Origin: Bacteroidota bacterium
GTDB taxonomy: Bacteria; Bacteroidota; Bacteroidia; Chitinophagales; Chitinophagaceae
Length of the DNA: 64,000 bases
Assembly: GCA_029555415.1 (NCBI GenBank)
Contig: JAKPSI010000037.1
Span: 1-64,000, forward strand
Direction of reading: 5' to 3'
The notes under the pieces were generated by a model. It was not told the origin of the DNA and did no database searches. It was given only the letters and a program-made list of their open reading frames with translations. Below are positions 44,642-54,900 of this stretch, one piece after another. The translations under genes were made by a program, and so were the position numbers. Every line of letters starts with the position of its first letter. The first letter of the stretch is position 1.

Positions 44642-45862
44642 CTGCATCACGCATTCAAACACCGCTCTCCGCACCGGACTCACATTATAATACTCTTTAG
44701 TGGGCAACAGTCCCACATTCTGCCGGTTGATGAGCAGGATCACAGATAGATCTTCAGAAGGTAGCACAGCTATGCTCGTACCGGTGAAGCCAGTATGGCC
44801 GAAACTGCCGGCGGGTGCGTTCTTCATGAAGGAATTGGCGGGATCCATCATCCAGCCCAGTCCGTTGAGGAAACTGTCCTGGGTCAGAAAAAGGTCAATG
44901 GTCTTTTCAGACAGGAATTGGAACTGCCCTACCCTTCCTTTATTCATCAGCATATCGACGATCAGCTGTATATCTTCTACCGTGGAAAAGATGCCGGCTG
45001 CGCCACTGACGCCACCACAGGCATAGGCCGCATTGCCGTCATTCACCTCACCCACCAGTGTATACTTCCGCCAGCCATTCCAGCTGTCGGGATTTATTTC
45101 TTTAAAAACGAATCCGAGTGATGTATCATGTACCATTCGGTATTCGTAAGGATTACCGTGTGAGGTAGCCGCGAATTCAAATTTCCGTGCATCAAAAATG
45201 GGGTTGTACAACGTATGTTTCATCCCCAATGGGATGCAGATATCTTCTTTCAGGAAACGGTCGAGCGGTTTGCCGGAAACGATCTCGATGATCTCACCCA
45301 GTATAGTAAAGCCCAGGTCACTGTACTTGCGTTGCTGCCCTACCGGAAAATGCAGCGGTAATTCACCGATGAGTTTATAAGTCTCTTCCTTGGTATGCGC
45401 CCGGTAATACATCGGGTACCATTCATATAATCCGGCCGTATGGGTGAGCAGGTGACGGATGGTAATGGTCTTTTTGTCCGGTGCATTGAATGCAGGCACA
45501 TATTTACCAACGGGATCATCCACACTGATCTTGCCTTTATCCACCAGTAACATGATACCAGTGGTGGTGCCGACCACTTTCGTGAGGGATGCGATATCGA
45601 ACAAAGTGTTGGTGGACATGGGTTTCAGCACCTGGCTGATCTCTGTCGCGTAGTTGGTCACCAGCACTTGTTTCTGTGCATAACCATAGGCATGCTCATA
45701 GATGACCTTCCCCTCTTTTTTGATCTGGATGACTGCACCGGGGATCTTGTTGCTGTCGACCTGCGATTGCAGGATGCTGTCGATACTGTGTGTCAGGGAT
45801 GCGTGCTGGGCATGGGATTGGAAGGAGATGAAAAACAGGAGGAGGAGTGTGCGGAAAGGCAT
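44621..45862 (-). CDS. Exported serine hydrolase, class C beta-lactamase/PBP4-like fold
   Basis: 413 residues. Signal peptide to about SHAQ, then the beta-lactamase-related domain: SLTK with nucleophile Ser92 and Lys95, KYSD (Tyr180) as the YxN-type motif, and GHTGFTG near the end as the KTG equivalent. Likely a periplasmic peptidase or esterase; true beta-lactamase activity is unlikely to be predictable. The last residues are coded by repeat DNA. A heptad element separates it from the GNAT gene upstream. Confidence 0.87.
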   Translation of the reverse strand: MPFRTLLLLFFISFQSHAQHASLTHSIDSILQSQVDSNKIPGAVIQIKKEGKVIYEHAYGYAQKQVLVTNYATEISQVLKPMSTNTLFDIASLTKVVGTTTGIMLLVDKGKISVDDPVGKYVPAFNAPDKKTITIRHLLTHTAGLYEWYPMYYRAHTKEETYKLIGELPLHFPVGQQRKYSDLGFTILGEIIEIVSGKPLDRFLKEDICIPLGMKHTLYNPIFDARKFEFAATSHGNPYEYRMVHDTSLGFVFKEINPDSWNGWRKYTLVGEVNDGNAAYACGGVSGAAGIFSTVEDIQLIVDMLMNKGRVGQFQFLSEKTIDLFLTQDSFLNGLGWMMDPANSFMKNAPAGSFGHTGFTGTSIAVLPSEDLSVILLINRQNVGLLPTKEYYNVSPVRRAVFECVMQQVIGRR

Positions 45863-45890
45863 GATTGAAGATAATGAAATAGCAGAATAA

Positions 45891-45985
45891 AATGTTGAGT
45901 GCTGAATTTTGAATTTTGAGTGAGGGGGTATTTAATTGAAATTCCGGACTGAGTGCAATTCAAAACTCAAAATTTAAAATTTTTC
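45891..45985. repeat. TTTTGAR heptad arrays, inverted pair, at the GNAT stop
   Basis: Plus arm TGTTGAG TGCTGAA TTTTGAA TTTTGAG (45893-45920) and complementary arm ATTCAAAACTCAAAATTTAA (45958 onward). The TGA stop of the GNAT gene (45967-45969) is inside the second arm, so its final NFKF is encoded by repeat DNA. Confidence 0.85.
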
Positions 45986-46464
45986 ACAAGAAAATGGTTC
46001 CAGGAACCGATCGTTTTTCGCAACAACAACTCATCATAACCGGTCCTGACAAAATCCTTCAGCAACCCAACCTTTTCAAATCCGTAGCGGAAATACAATT
46101 GCTGCGCAGCAGTATTGAAAGAAGATACACAGATGAACACATTCGGGGAGAATTGATGGATACGCTGCTCACAAAATTGCAGTAATGCGGTGCCCACTCC
46201 CCTGCCCCGGTATTCCGGTGCCGCACAAAGGATCTGAATATAGCCGCGGAATGAACCGGCCGTTTGAATGACAGCAAAACCGGCGATGTTGGTGCCGTCG
46301 AATGCGAAATATTTCTCTTTATCAGGCCCGTCGAATGCACCGTGACAGCGGTCCAGCCCCATTTCCAGCGTGATCCAGGGATCGGTTGCGGCCATGATGG
46401 CGGCACCTGTTTCATAATGCGCGGGATCGTTCGAGAGCCGGATATCATATAAGGTATCAGCCAT
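45967..46464 (-). CDS. GNAT-family N-acetyltransferase
   Basis: 165 residues. The GNAT fold is shown by motif A, CAAPEYRGRGVGTALLQFCE, with the acetyl-CoA pyrophosphate loop RGRGVG, and motif B (SSFNTAAQQLYFRYGFEKVG). The acceptor is unknown. It overlaps the sodium symporter gene by 8 bases, so the two are co-translated, suggesting linked use of one solute. The last codons (KNFKF) lie within the heptad array, so the native C-terminus has been altered or extended by the repeat. Confidence 0.88.
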   Translation of the reverse strand: MADTLYDIRLSNDPAHYETGAAIMAATDPWITLEMGLDRCHGAFDGPDKEKYFAFDGTNIAGFAVIQTAGSFRGYIQILCAAPEYRGRGVGTALLQFCEQRIHQFSPNVFICVSSFNTAAQQLYFRYGFEKVGLLKDFVRTGYDELLLRKTIGSWNHFLVKNFKF

Positions 46465-47914
46465 GCTGTTTCTTTTTTAGGGCTAATAGGAAGATCATCG
46501 TGAGCAGTCCGTTCACTGCTATATTCATGAAGCCGATATCATAATGCCAGGCGGAGATGGAGTATTCATTCAGTCCGTAGGTCAGTAATGCCGCCGCTAC
46601 GCAGGCAATGGGTACACCCCGTTCCTTCAACAGGATCTTCGTGAAAAGACCGGTCATGTATAAACCCAGGATCGGACCGTATGTATATCCCGCGATCTTA
46701 AAGATGGTGAAGATGATGGCACCCTGACTGTTCCAGAAGGCCATGACGATGGTAAAGATGACGATGTTGACTGCCAGCAGCACACGGTTCTTGATCCGTT
46801 TCCGTTCCTCATGCGGGCGGTTGGCGAAATCCATGAAATCATAGCTGAAAGCTGTGGTGAGCGCGGTAATGCAGGAATCGATCGTGGCGAAGGTGGATGC
46901 GACCACGCCGATGAAGAAGGCCATCGCGCCGATCTTTCCGAAATAGTTCTGGGTAAGGAATGGGTAGAGTTTATCCGTGTTGAGGAACTGCCCATCCTTC
47001 ATTTCCAAACTGATCCCCTTCTGCTCCGCGAATACATATAACAATACACCGAGTGCCAGGAACAAGGTTTGCGCAAAGGCGATGAAGAAGCTGAACGTAA
47101 GCACGTTCTTCCTTGCATCCTTCGCATTCTTCACCGTTAGCGATTTCTGCATCATGCTCTGATCAAGCCCGACCAGCGCGACCGTGATCAGCACCCCGGA
47201 TATGAATTGCTTGAAGAAGTTGGAACCGGAAGCCGGATCCCAGTCGAACAGCTTACTGTACGGATGATGCGCCACGGCCGTTACCATCCCGGAAAAAGAA
47301 AATCCGAGGAAGTTCTTAATGGTGATGATCGAGATCACAATGACCGTGATGAGGAAGAAGGATTGCAGAGCATCGGTCCATACGATGGTCTTGATCCCTG
47401 ATTTATTCGTGTACAGCCAGATCAGTACCAGCACTACGATGATGGTGATGAAGTACGGAATGCCCAGCTGGTCGAAGAAGGCGGTCTGCAGTATTTTGAC
47501 GGAAAGCAACAAGCGGAAAGCCGCGCCGAATGACTGCGACACGAGGAAGAACAGAGAACCAGTCTTGTAAGTCACATTCCCGAAACGGGTCTGCAGATAG
47601 GTATAAATGGAAACGAGCTGTTGCTTATGGAAAAGCGGAATGAGAACGAAGGCTATGAACAGGTATCCCACTATATTACCCAAAATGAACTGGAAATAAT
47701 ACAGATGATTGTTACCAACATTGCCCGGAATGGAAACCAGTGAAACTGCAGAGATGCCGGATCCGATCATCCCGAATGCCACCAGGAACCAGTGTGATTG
47801 CCGGTCGCCGTCGAAATATGTATGGTCCTTACTTTTCCTGGAAGTGATCCTTGAGATGATCATCAGCAGGGAAAAATAGCAGGCAATGAAGACGAGGACC
47901 AAGATGGGGCTCAT
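46457..47914 (-). CDS. Sodium:solute symporter (SSS family)
   Basis: 485 residues with about thirteen membrane helices. SSS features: the N-terminal FDGDRQSHWFLVAFGMIGSG segment, GNVGNNHLYYFQF, VWTDALQSFFLI and LVGLDQSMMQKSLTVKNAKD. The last segment is the usual signature after TM7. It imports an organic solute with Na+; the subfamily (sugar, sialic acid or similar) is not clear. First gene of a two-gene operon with the GNAT. The ATG at 47914 is taken. Confidence 0.88.
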   Translation of the reverse strand: MSPILVLVFIACYFSLLMIISRITSRKSKDHTYFDGDRQSHWFLVAFGMIGSGISAVSLVSIPGNVGNNHLYYFQFILGNIVGYLFIAFVLIPLFHKQQLVSIYTYLQTRFGNVTYKTGSLFFLVSQSFGAAFRLLLSVKILQTAFFDQLGIPYFITIIVVLVLIWLYTNKSGIKTIVWTDALQSFFLITVIVISIITIKNFLGFSFSGMVTAVAHHPYSKLFDWDPASGSNFFKQFISGVLITVALVGLDQSMMQKSLTVKNAKDARKNVLTFSFFIAFAQTLFLALGVLLYVFAEQKGISLEMKDGQFLNTDKLYPFLTQNYFGKIGAMAFFIGVVASTFATIDSCITALTTAFSYDFMDFANRPHEERKRIKNRVLLAVNIVIFTIVMAFWNSQGAIIFTIFKIAGYTYGPILGLYMTGLFTKILLKERGVPIACVAAALLTYGLNEYSISAWHYDIGFMNIAVNGLLTMIFLLALKKKQHG

Positions 47915-47943
47915 ACCCCAAATTAACTAAAAGCCCCATTGAA

Positions 47944-48260
47944 TGTTGAAATTTGATTGCTGAATTTTGAATTTGGGCGGAAAATTCAAAATTTAAAATT
48001 CAGAATTCATACAAGGTCGCTTTGATCTGTATCGGAACTGCCCATTCGAAAGTCGTAGGTTTCCTGCTGATTTCGCAGACGGAAGCGCAGATCGCCCAGA
48101 AAAATTTAATAGAATTTACTTACGCAAAACAAACGTTAGAAGCTAATCAGCTATCATGACTCCTGTTTTAATTTTGAATTTTTAATTCTGAATTCAGTAA
48201 GTTGAATTAAACCCGTAAAGACGATCCATTCAAAACTCAAAATCCAAAACTCAAAATTTC
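47944..48260. repeat. Long composite repeat, copy A (TTTTGAR arrays plus conserved core)
   Basis: The 346-base spacer is one element: arrays at 47944-48008, a ~160-base middle (CATACAAGGTCGCTTTGA..., CTGATTTCGCAGACGG, GCGCAGATCGCCCAGAAAAA, ...ATCATGACTCCTGTTTTAAT), an array at 48164-48200, a loop, and the final array CAAAACTCAAAATCCAAAAC that touches the TAA stop at 48261. It is homologous to 49851-50178 and 60438-60722. Confidence 0.85.
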
Positions 48261-49370
48261 TTACGCCAGCTCGTGCTCGTCCGACATCGAATACACCGGA
48301 TAATCCGAATACCCTTTTTCGCCTGCTGAATAGAACAGTGATGCATCAGGCTCGGTGGAAATGGGCCAGTTGTGGCGGAAGCGTTCCACCAGATCCGGGT
48401 TATCGATGAAGGGGCGGCCGAAAGCGACCAGTTCGGCAAAGTTGCTGTGGACGTCGTTTTCAGCGTGCTCCAGATCATAACCACCTGAGAGGATGAGCGA
48501 ATTTTTGAAGTTATTCCGCACCTGAAGTTTGATACTCAGCGGAACGACGGGTGCACCCATGGCCGAATGATCCGCCAGGTGGATGTATAAGATACCGAGA
48601 CGGTTGAGTTCATTTGAAAGATGGTCGTACACTTCGCTGATGCCCGGATAATTGGGCATATCATTCGCCACACCAAAGGGTGATAAGCGGATGCCGATAC
48701 GGTCCTTGCCGATCGCATCGGAAGCGGCAGCAACCACTTCAATGATGAAACGGCAGCGGTTCTCAACGGTTCCTCCATATTCATCGGTACGTTTGTTCGA
48801 AGCCGGCGACAGGAATTGCTCCATCAGATAGCCATTGGCACCATGCAATTCCACTCCGTCGAAACCCGCTGCGATCGCGTTCTTCGCAGCATCCACATAT
48901 TCCTGTTTGGTGGTCTGTATCTCTTCCTGCGTCATGGCAACAGGTACCGGAAAATCCTGCATTTGTTTGGCATCCGTCCACATTTGTCCTTTTGCCTGCA
49001 CCGCGGATGGGGCCATGATCTTCGCTTCTTCCGGCATATTCAGCATATGACTGACCCTGCCGGTATGCATGAGCTGAACGAAGATCTTTCCACCTTTATC
49101 GTGTACGGCTTGTGTGGTCAGCTTCCAGCCCTCTGTTTGTTCTTCATTGAAAATACCGGGTATGCGTGCATAACCCAATCCGTTCGGCGATGGTGAAGTC
49201 CCTTCTGTAATGATCAAACCTGCTCCTGCCCTTTGCGCGTAATAGTGTGCCATCAGTGCATTCGGAATATTCTGCAGGGCCCTGCTTCTGGTCATGGGAG
49301 CCATAACGACACGGTTATCCAGTTCAATTTTGCCCAGTTTTGCAGGACTCAGTAGTTTATAAACTTTCAT
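48261..49370 (-). CDS. Old Yellow Enzyme-family NADH:flavin oxidoreductase (alkene reductase)
   Basis: 369 residues, an FMN (beta/alpha)8 barrel reducing activated C=C bonds. Motifs are LDNRVVMAPMTRSRA, GLIITEGTSPSPNGLGY, FVQLMHTGRVSH, GVELHGANGYLMEQFLSP (the His-x2-Asn pair binds substrate), GGTVENRCRFIIEV and VAFGRPFIDNPDLV. The ATG at 49370 (MKVYKLLSPAKLG) fits the family start; an ATG at 49385, one base from the upstream stop, would add five residues and allow coupling. It follows the acidic small gene in the same direction. Confidence 0.93.
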   Translation of the reverse strand: MKVYKLLSPAKLGKIELDNRVVMAPMTRSRALQNIPNALMAHYYAQRAGAGLIITEGTSPSPNGLGYARIPGIFNEEQTEGWKLTTQAVHDKGGKIFVQLMHTGRVSHMLNMPEEAKIMAPSAVQAKGQMWTDAKQMQDFPVPVAMTQEEIQTTKQEYVDAAKNAIAAGFDGVELHGANGYLMEQFLSPASNKRTDEYGGTVENRCRFIIEVVAAASDAIGKDRIGIRLSPFGVANDMPNYPGISEVYDHLSNELNRLGILYIHLADHSAMGAPVVPLSIKLQVRNNFKNSLILSGGYDLEHAENDVHSNFAELVAFGRPFIDNPDLVERFRHNWPISTEPDASLFYSAGEKGYSDYPVYSMSDEHELA

Positions 49371-49386
49371 GATATTGTGTTTCATT

Positions 49387-49716
49387 TTATTCGGGGCGAT
49401 CTTCATCCAGATCGTTATGAGCATCACCACCCAGGCTGTAATAATTGTTCTCTTCATCTTCGGAACCGATCGCTTCCATATCATCATCCAGTTCCGACCC
49501 CGGAACATCCAGGTCATCGCCCTCATTGTCATAATGATCCACCAGACTGGCTTTTGCTTTGCCAACGATCTCCGGCAGGTCCTCCGGATCCACGGACTTA
49601 TCTTCCTTGCCTTTGATGTACATGTCTTCCGATGCCGGGTATTCCAGCATTTTGTTGTAAGGGAATTCCGTCAACGCAGGCTGAGCCTTCTTTTGGTCAG
49701 GAAAATTTTCTTGCAT
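49387..49716 (-). CDS. Small acidic protein of unknown function
   Basis: 109 residues with no signal peptide or membrane segment. Strongly acidic, especially the second half (GDDLDVPGSELDDDMEAIGS, then EDEENNYYSLGGDAHNDLDE). It looks largely disordered. I recognise no family. It directly precedes the Old Yellow Enzyme gene, with 1-17 bases between depending on the start, so the two are an operon. Confidence 0.65.
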   Translation of the reverse strand: MQENFPDQKKAQPALTEFPYNKMLEYPASEDMYIKGKEDKSVDPEDLPEIVGKAKASLVDHYDNEGDDLDVPGSELDDDMEAIGSEDEENNYYSLGGDAHNDLDEDRPE

Positions 49717-49850
49717 AACCCTGTTTTTTGAATGGAATGATCAATGTACACAGTACTGTCAAATCACGATACAAAGTTGGAACAGGGAGAATAGAGGATA
49801 TTATTCAATTGTCATGAAATGTTACATCTTTCACAGAACCAAATTGAAAA

Positions 49851-50178
49851 TTTTGAATTTTGAATTTTGAAAGCTGAATTCTGGAGGAACAAATCAAAAA
49901 TCAAAATTCAAAACTTAAAATTCAAAATTTATACAGGGTCGTTTTGAACTGGAAAGAGACTTCTTTTTCGAAAGCCGTAGTTCCCGCAGATTACGTAGAT
50001 GATGCGCAAATCGCGCAGAAAAAGAATGAAAGTAAATACTTACGAAAATCAGCCCATAGTAAAGGGTCAACCCTAGTGACTGTTGTCTTAATTTTTAATT
50101 TTAAATTTTAAATGCGTAGAGCTGAATTAGCTCCGGAAAGCCGACCCATTCAAAATTCAAAACTCAAAATTCAAAATT
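49851..50178. repeat. Long composite repeat, copy B
   Basis: Same layout as copy A: paired arrays (49851-49930), middle part (ATACAGGGTCGTTTTGA, CCGCAGATTACGTAGATG, GCGCAAATCGCGCAGAAAAA, AAATACTTACG...), array (50092-50118), loop CTGAATTAGCTCCGGAAAGC, final array ATTCAAAATTCAAAACTCAA ending at the TAG stop of the DUF3570 gene. Bases 49717-49850 hold nothing recognised. Confidence 0.85.
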
Positions 50179-51477
50179 CTATTTAAACTTCAGGTCAACC
50201 GAGATGACATTCGACACCAAATTAGTCGTTTGTGAGTAGTGCCCGTAACGCAGTTCCAGCGCGGCAAGGGATTGCATCAGTACACCTTTGGGTGGCGCGA
50301 GGCGGAGACCCATGCCCCAGGCATGACTGGTGAAAGCGGCCAGTGCGTAATTGCTGGTGTAATATTCATCATTCAGTGTATGGGTAGCATAAGGCGCGAA
50401 ATACTTCGCGGCCGTTTGCCTGTAGAAGCGGTAATAGGGAGAAAGCGAGAAGAATGGTGTGAGTTTGATAGCGGTTTCCAGACTGGCCGTATGGGAACGA
50501 AGTCCCCAGCTATCGAGATAATAACGATAAAAAGCGCGGAGGATCAGCTTATCCCCAACGAAATAATTCATGCGTAATCCTATAGGCAATTTGAAACGAC
50601 TGGAAGGCAGAGTTTCGATCGTATCTTTTCCTGTATTGAGGTATACCCGGTGGAAAGGCAGCCCCAGATAACCTTTCATGTACACAAGATCCATGGCGAT
50701 GCTGGCCTGCATACGCTCATTGATCACTTGTGCGAAAGAGAATGAGGCGCTGATGGTATTTCGCGACTTCACGATATCAGGCATTTGTCCGGAAACCGTC
50801 GTGCTCCCACCATTATGAAAGACCAGGGCCCGGCGGTGTCCGCTGGCGGTGGTGATATACACGACACTATCGGTTGGCGCAACAGTGGTAACGACCAGTG
50901 GCGGATTGAATTCCGCTGGATTGATCATGTGGATCTTATCGAGGAAGGCGCTGACCTTGACACTGAATTCGCCGTTGTTACGCGTTTTCTGTGATACCGA
51001 TCCGTTGAAACCAAGTGAATTATAGTATTGTGATTCGTGTGAGAAATACAGACCAAGTCCGACCTCCGAACCTTTGATCTTATTCTCCCGGCTCCAGTCG
51101 AGCGTCGGATACAAACGGGTGCCGTTATTCCGGGCATGTCCATTGGAATCGATATAACCCTGGGATGCGGCGGTGTGATGATCATACCCCATTCCGAATG
51201 TGAAATTATTCTTGCGATGCGCGGAATCAAGGAATGCGAGTTTGAGTTCGATAGAATTGGAGAAATCGGTCACATCGCCATTCCCTTTCGGATCGGTACG
51301 ACCGCCCATGACGGCTGACTTATCAGCCTTTTGCGTGTAATAACTGGAAACGATGCTCACCTCTTCTGTCCGCAGTTTACGGGACTTGTAAGCTGTCGTA
51401 TCCTTTGGCGCCTGCTGAGAGAAAGCGTTCAGGATGACCAGGTACATTCCGACAACAGTGAGACATATTTTTTTCAT
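50179..51477 (-). CDS. DUF3570-family outer-membrane protein
   Basis: 432 residues. Signal peptide to about FSQQ; the rest alternates amphipathic beta strands (NFTFGMGYDHHTAASQGYID, LGLYFSHESQYYNSLGFNG, FKLPIGLRMNYFVGDKLIL, LRAFYRYYLDSWG), as expected of a beta barrel, and matches DUF3570. It is always or nearly always found with a DUF4266 lipoprotein, as here (23 bases between the genes). The pair is often near FAD:protein FMN transferase and thioredoxin genes, absent here. Function unknown. Confidence 0.85.
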   Translation of the reverse strand: MKKICLTVVGMYLVILNAFSQQAPKDTTAYKSRKLRTEEVSIVSSYYTQKADKSAVMGGRTDPKGNGDVTDFSNSIELKLAFLDSAHRKNNFTFGMGYDHHTAASQGYIDSNGHARNNGTRLYPTLDWSRENKIKGSEVGLGLYFSHESQYYNSLGFNGSVSQKTRNNGEFSVKVSAFLDKIHMINPAEFNPPLVVTTVAPTDSVVYITTASGHRRALVFHNGGSTTVSGQMPDIVKSRNTISASFSFAQVINERMQASIAMDLVYMKGYLGLPFHRVYLNTGKDTIETLPSSRFKLPIGLRMNYFVGDKLILRAFYRYYLDSWGLRSHTASLETAIKLTPFFSLSPYYRFYRQTAAKYFAPYATHTLNDEYYTSNYALAAFTSHAWGMGLRLAPPKGVLMQSLAALELRYGHYSQTTNLVSNVISVDLKFK

Positions 51478-51500
51478 GCAGCAGTGCGTTCAGTTTTGTA

Positions 51501-51719
51501 TCAGTTACAACCACAGCCTCCGCCGGTTTTTCCGCCATTGGCACCGGAGGATCCCTCTCGGTAGGATTGCGCGTTAAGCTCGGTCTTCTCCACTTTGCGG
51601 TTGCCCAGCGCCATTTCCGAATCATTGATCCGGTTCTTCTGATACTCCTTTACAGTAGTGCAGGAACTGACTACCGTAACGACGAGCAGTAAAGCAGGCA
51701 GGAGATATTTATTTTTCAT
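51501..51719 (-). CDS. DUF4266-family small lipoprotein
   Basis: 72 residues. The signal ends VVTVVSSC (lipobox Cys20); DUF4266 follows (VKEYQKNRINDSEMALG) and the tail is GGKTGGGCGCN. The glycine-rich, two-cysteine C-terminus is typical of the family and could bind metal or be modified. First gene of the DUF4266-DUF3570 operon; the lipoprotein and the barrel probably act together at the outer membrane. The tail is the family's most intriguing part, but its chemistry is not known to me. Confidence 0.85.
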   Translation of the reverse strand: MKNKYLLPALLLVVTVVSSCTTVKEYQKNRINDSEMALGNRKVEKTELNAQSYREGSSGANGGKTGGGCGCN

Positions 51720-51819
51720 GCGCTTTTCTTTCTTGTTCTTAACTCAATGAATAATCGGGAAGTGCTTCACAGGAGTTGCCCGGGTAAGGCGGGATATCTA
51801 AATATATGAAAAGTGCTGA

Positions 51820-51905
51820 AATGTTGAGTTTTGAATTTTGAATGCTGAATCAAGTCCCGTCAGCCGAACAATACAAATCTCAAAATTCAAAACTCAAAAT
51901 TTCTT
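51820..51905. repeat. Short heptad hairpin element with conserved core
   Basis: TGTTGAGTTTTGAATTTTGA arm, core GCTGAATCAAGTCCCGTCAG/CCGAACAAT, complementary arm CAAATCTCAAAATTCAAAAC. It lies beyond the terminator of the giant gene, so unlike most copies it is about 60 bases past a stop. The core matches those at 60660 and 61249. Confidence 0.8.
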
Positions 51906-51909
51906 TCAT

Positions 51910-51938
51910 AAAAAAAGATCCCCCGTTTCCGGAGGACC
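51910..51938 (-). terminator. Terminator of the giant secreted protein gene
   Basis: Minus strand stem GGTCCTCCG/CGGGGGATC (51930-51938 with 51917-51925, two G-T pairs), loop GAAA, then a 7-base T run. Confidence 0.85.
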
Positions 51939-51964
51939 TTTCTCTCATTCCAGTCAGTGCTGGC

Positions 51965-54900
51965 TCATCTGTATACTATGACTGTCTTTACAGCGATCTG
52001 TTTACCGTTATGGTCACGTACTTCGACCATGAAATAACCGCTTGACATGATGCCTTCTTTCAGCATATTCACTTCCATGCTGGTATAAGGTGCGCTGGTA
52101 GCATATTTGCGCTGATACACCAGGCGACCGCGGTCATTGTATATACTCAGGGTGACTTGCTCACCGGCTGCATTGTAGAACCGTACACTGAATTCACCGT
52201 TATTCGGGTTCGGGTAAGCGAACAGTTTGGTGGATTCAGAAGCGGTGATCTGCAACTCTGCGGATGCGGATGTACAGCCATTTCCGTCAGTATATACCAC
52301 TTTGTAAGTACCGGCATTGTCTACGGTCAGTCCGTCGATGACATCTCCAGTTACACCTGACATCAGTTCTCCGTTCCTGTACCATTTATAAGTACCGCCC
52401 GAGATGGAAACATTCGCGGTGAGTGTCAGGAACTGGCCGGGTGTCATGGCCGGTGAACCGGAAGCGGTGATGGTCACAAACGGATTCGGATTCACGTAAA
52501 CGGTCGCGATGTTACTGATGGCATTGTTGCACAATCCGATCACAGTAACACGGTACGTATTGGTGTTCATGTTCAGGGTAGCATTGTTCACGGTATAGAC
52601 CGCATTGTTGCTGCCGGAAATATCTGACCAGCCTGTTCCGTTCCATGCCTGCCACAGGTAGCTCACCACGTTGGTGGAAGCCACGTTGAAGGAAGCGGCG
52701 GTACCGGCACATACTGTTGTATTCACAGGCTGTGTGCTGATCGCGGGTATCTGACCGTCCAGTACCGTTACGGTAAAGGAACAGGTACTGATATTACCGG
52801 ATGCATCCGTTACACGATGGGTAACAGTGGTTACACCCAGCGGGAAGGCTGAACCGCTTGCCAGGCCTGCGGTACGGACGAGGGTAAAGCCGGGACAATT
52901 ATCCGTTGCGGTCACGGTATAGTTCACCACTTTGGTGCAGGCACCTGTGGCGGTTACGGTGATGTTGGACGGACATGTGATCACGGGCAGTTCTGTATCA
53001 CGCACGGTGACGGTGAATGAACAGGTCACGACTGCGCAAACATTCGTTGCCGTAACAGTTACTGTAGTGGTTCCGATCGGGAACACACTGCCGGATGGCA
53101 TGGAGTAACTGACGGTCGGTGCAGGTGCGCCGGTCACTGTTGCAGGTGCGTAAGTCACGGTGGCTCCGCAAACACCCGGATCATTCACTACGTTGATATT
53201 CGCCGGGCAAGTGATGGTCGGTGTAGCGTTCACCGTGATCGTAAAGGTCTTCGAAGGTCCGCTGCAGGATACACCTCCGTTGGTGAATGTCGGTGTAACG
53301 GTGATGGTAGCCACTTGCGGTGTATTGGTATTATTCACGGCTGCGAAAGACGCGATGTTACCGGTTCCGCTTGCGGCGAGACCGATCGATGTATTCGTAT
53401 TGGTCCAGCTGTAAGTGGTCGTACCCCCTGTATTCGATGTAGTATACGTTACTGCGGTCGGTGCTCCGTTACATTCCACCAGGTCAGCGGGCTGATCCAC
53501 TTGTCCTGTTGGGTTCACAGTGATCGTAAAGGTCTGTGCAGGTCCGCTGCAGGTCACACCGGCATTGGTATAAGCAGGTGTAACAGTGATGGTAGCGGTA
53601 ACCGGTGCTGTTCCACTGTTGGTTGCAGTGAAGGAAGCGATATCACCATTGCCACTGGCCGCGAGACCGATCGAAGTATTGCTGTTGGTCCAGCTGTACG
53701 CTGTGGTACCGCCGGTATTGTTCGTCGTAAAGCTGACTGCATTCGTTGTACTGCCATTACATTTTACCTGATTGGCCGGAACATTCACTTGTGCGGTCGG
53801 GTTTACGGTGATCGTAAAGGTCACGGATGGTCCTGAACAGGTCACACCGCCATTTGTGAAAGTTGGGGTCACTGTGATCGTAGCCACTTGCGGTGTTGTA
53901 CCGGTATTGATCGCAGTAAAGGAGTTGATCCATCCACCAGCTGCGCCACTGGCTGCCAGACCAATACTTGTATTGTCATTGGTCCAAGTGCAATAGGTAG
54001 CACCGCCTGAAACGATCGTTCCGAAATTAATGGTCGGTACGACATCTGAATTACATACCACTTTATTGGTGATCGGGTTCACTTGTGCAGTAGGATTCAC
54101 GGTAATGGTGAAGGTCTGCGAAGGACCTGTACAATTAGCTCCTGAAGGAGGAATACCAGGCTCGGCTCCTTCCTGTACACCGGGTGCAGCATTGCTGAAT
54201 GTCGGTGTAACGGTGATCGTAGCCGTTACCGGTGAGTTACCACTGTTGGTTGCGGTGAAAGATGCGATATTACCGGTTCCACTGGCTGCGAGGCCGATGC
54301 TGGTATTATCGTTCGTCCATGCGTAAGTGGTGGTTCCGCCGGAATTGACCGTTGTGAAATTCACGGCTGATGTAAGCGCACTGTTACAGATCACCTGATC
54401 GGCGGGGTCATTCACCTGGCCGGTCGGGTTCACGATGATCGTGAATGTTTTCGCAGGACCTGAACAGCTGACGCCTGCGTTGGTGAATGTTGGTGTAACA
54501 ACGATCGTTGCGGTGACCGGTGATGTGCCGGTATTCACTGCTGTGAAGGATGCGATGTTACCGGTACCATTGGCTGCGAGGCCGATGGTCGTATTATCAT
54601 TCGTCCAGGCGTAAGTGGTCGTACCACCTGTATTCACAGTTGAGAAATTCGTAGCTGCTGCCGCGGTATTATTACATACTGTAAAGAAAGCCGGCTGATT
54701 CACCTGAGCAGCGGGGTTCACTGTGATAGTGAAGGTCTGTGCCGTACCACTGCAGGATGTTGCTCCATTCGTGAAGGTCGGTGTAACGGTGATCGTGGCG
54801 GTCACAGGCGCTGTACCGGTATTGGTTGCGGTGAAAGCCGCGATATTACCGGTTCCGCTGGCTGCAAGGCCTATAGAAGTTGTATTATTCGTCCAGGCGT

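Noticed and set aside
48261-49565. Longer Old Yellow Enzyme start at 49565
   Set aside because: The extra 65 residues are the out-of-frame antisense of nothing conserved and overlap the acidic gene; the family N-terminus begins at MKVYKLLSP.
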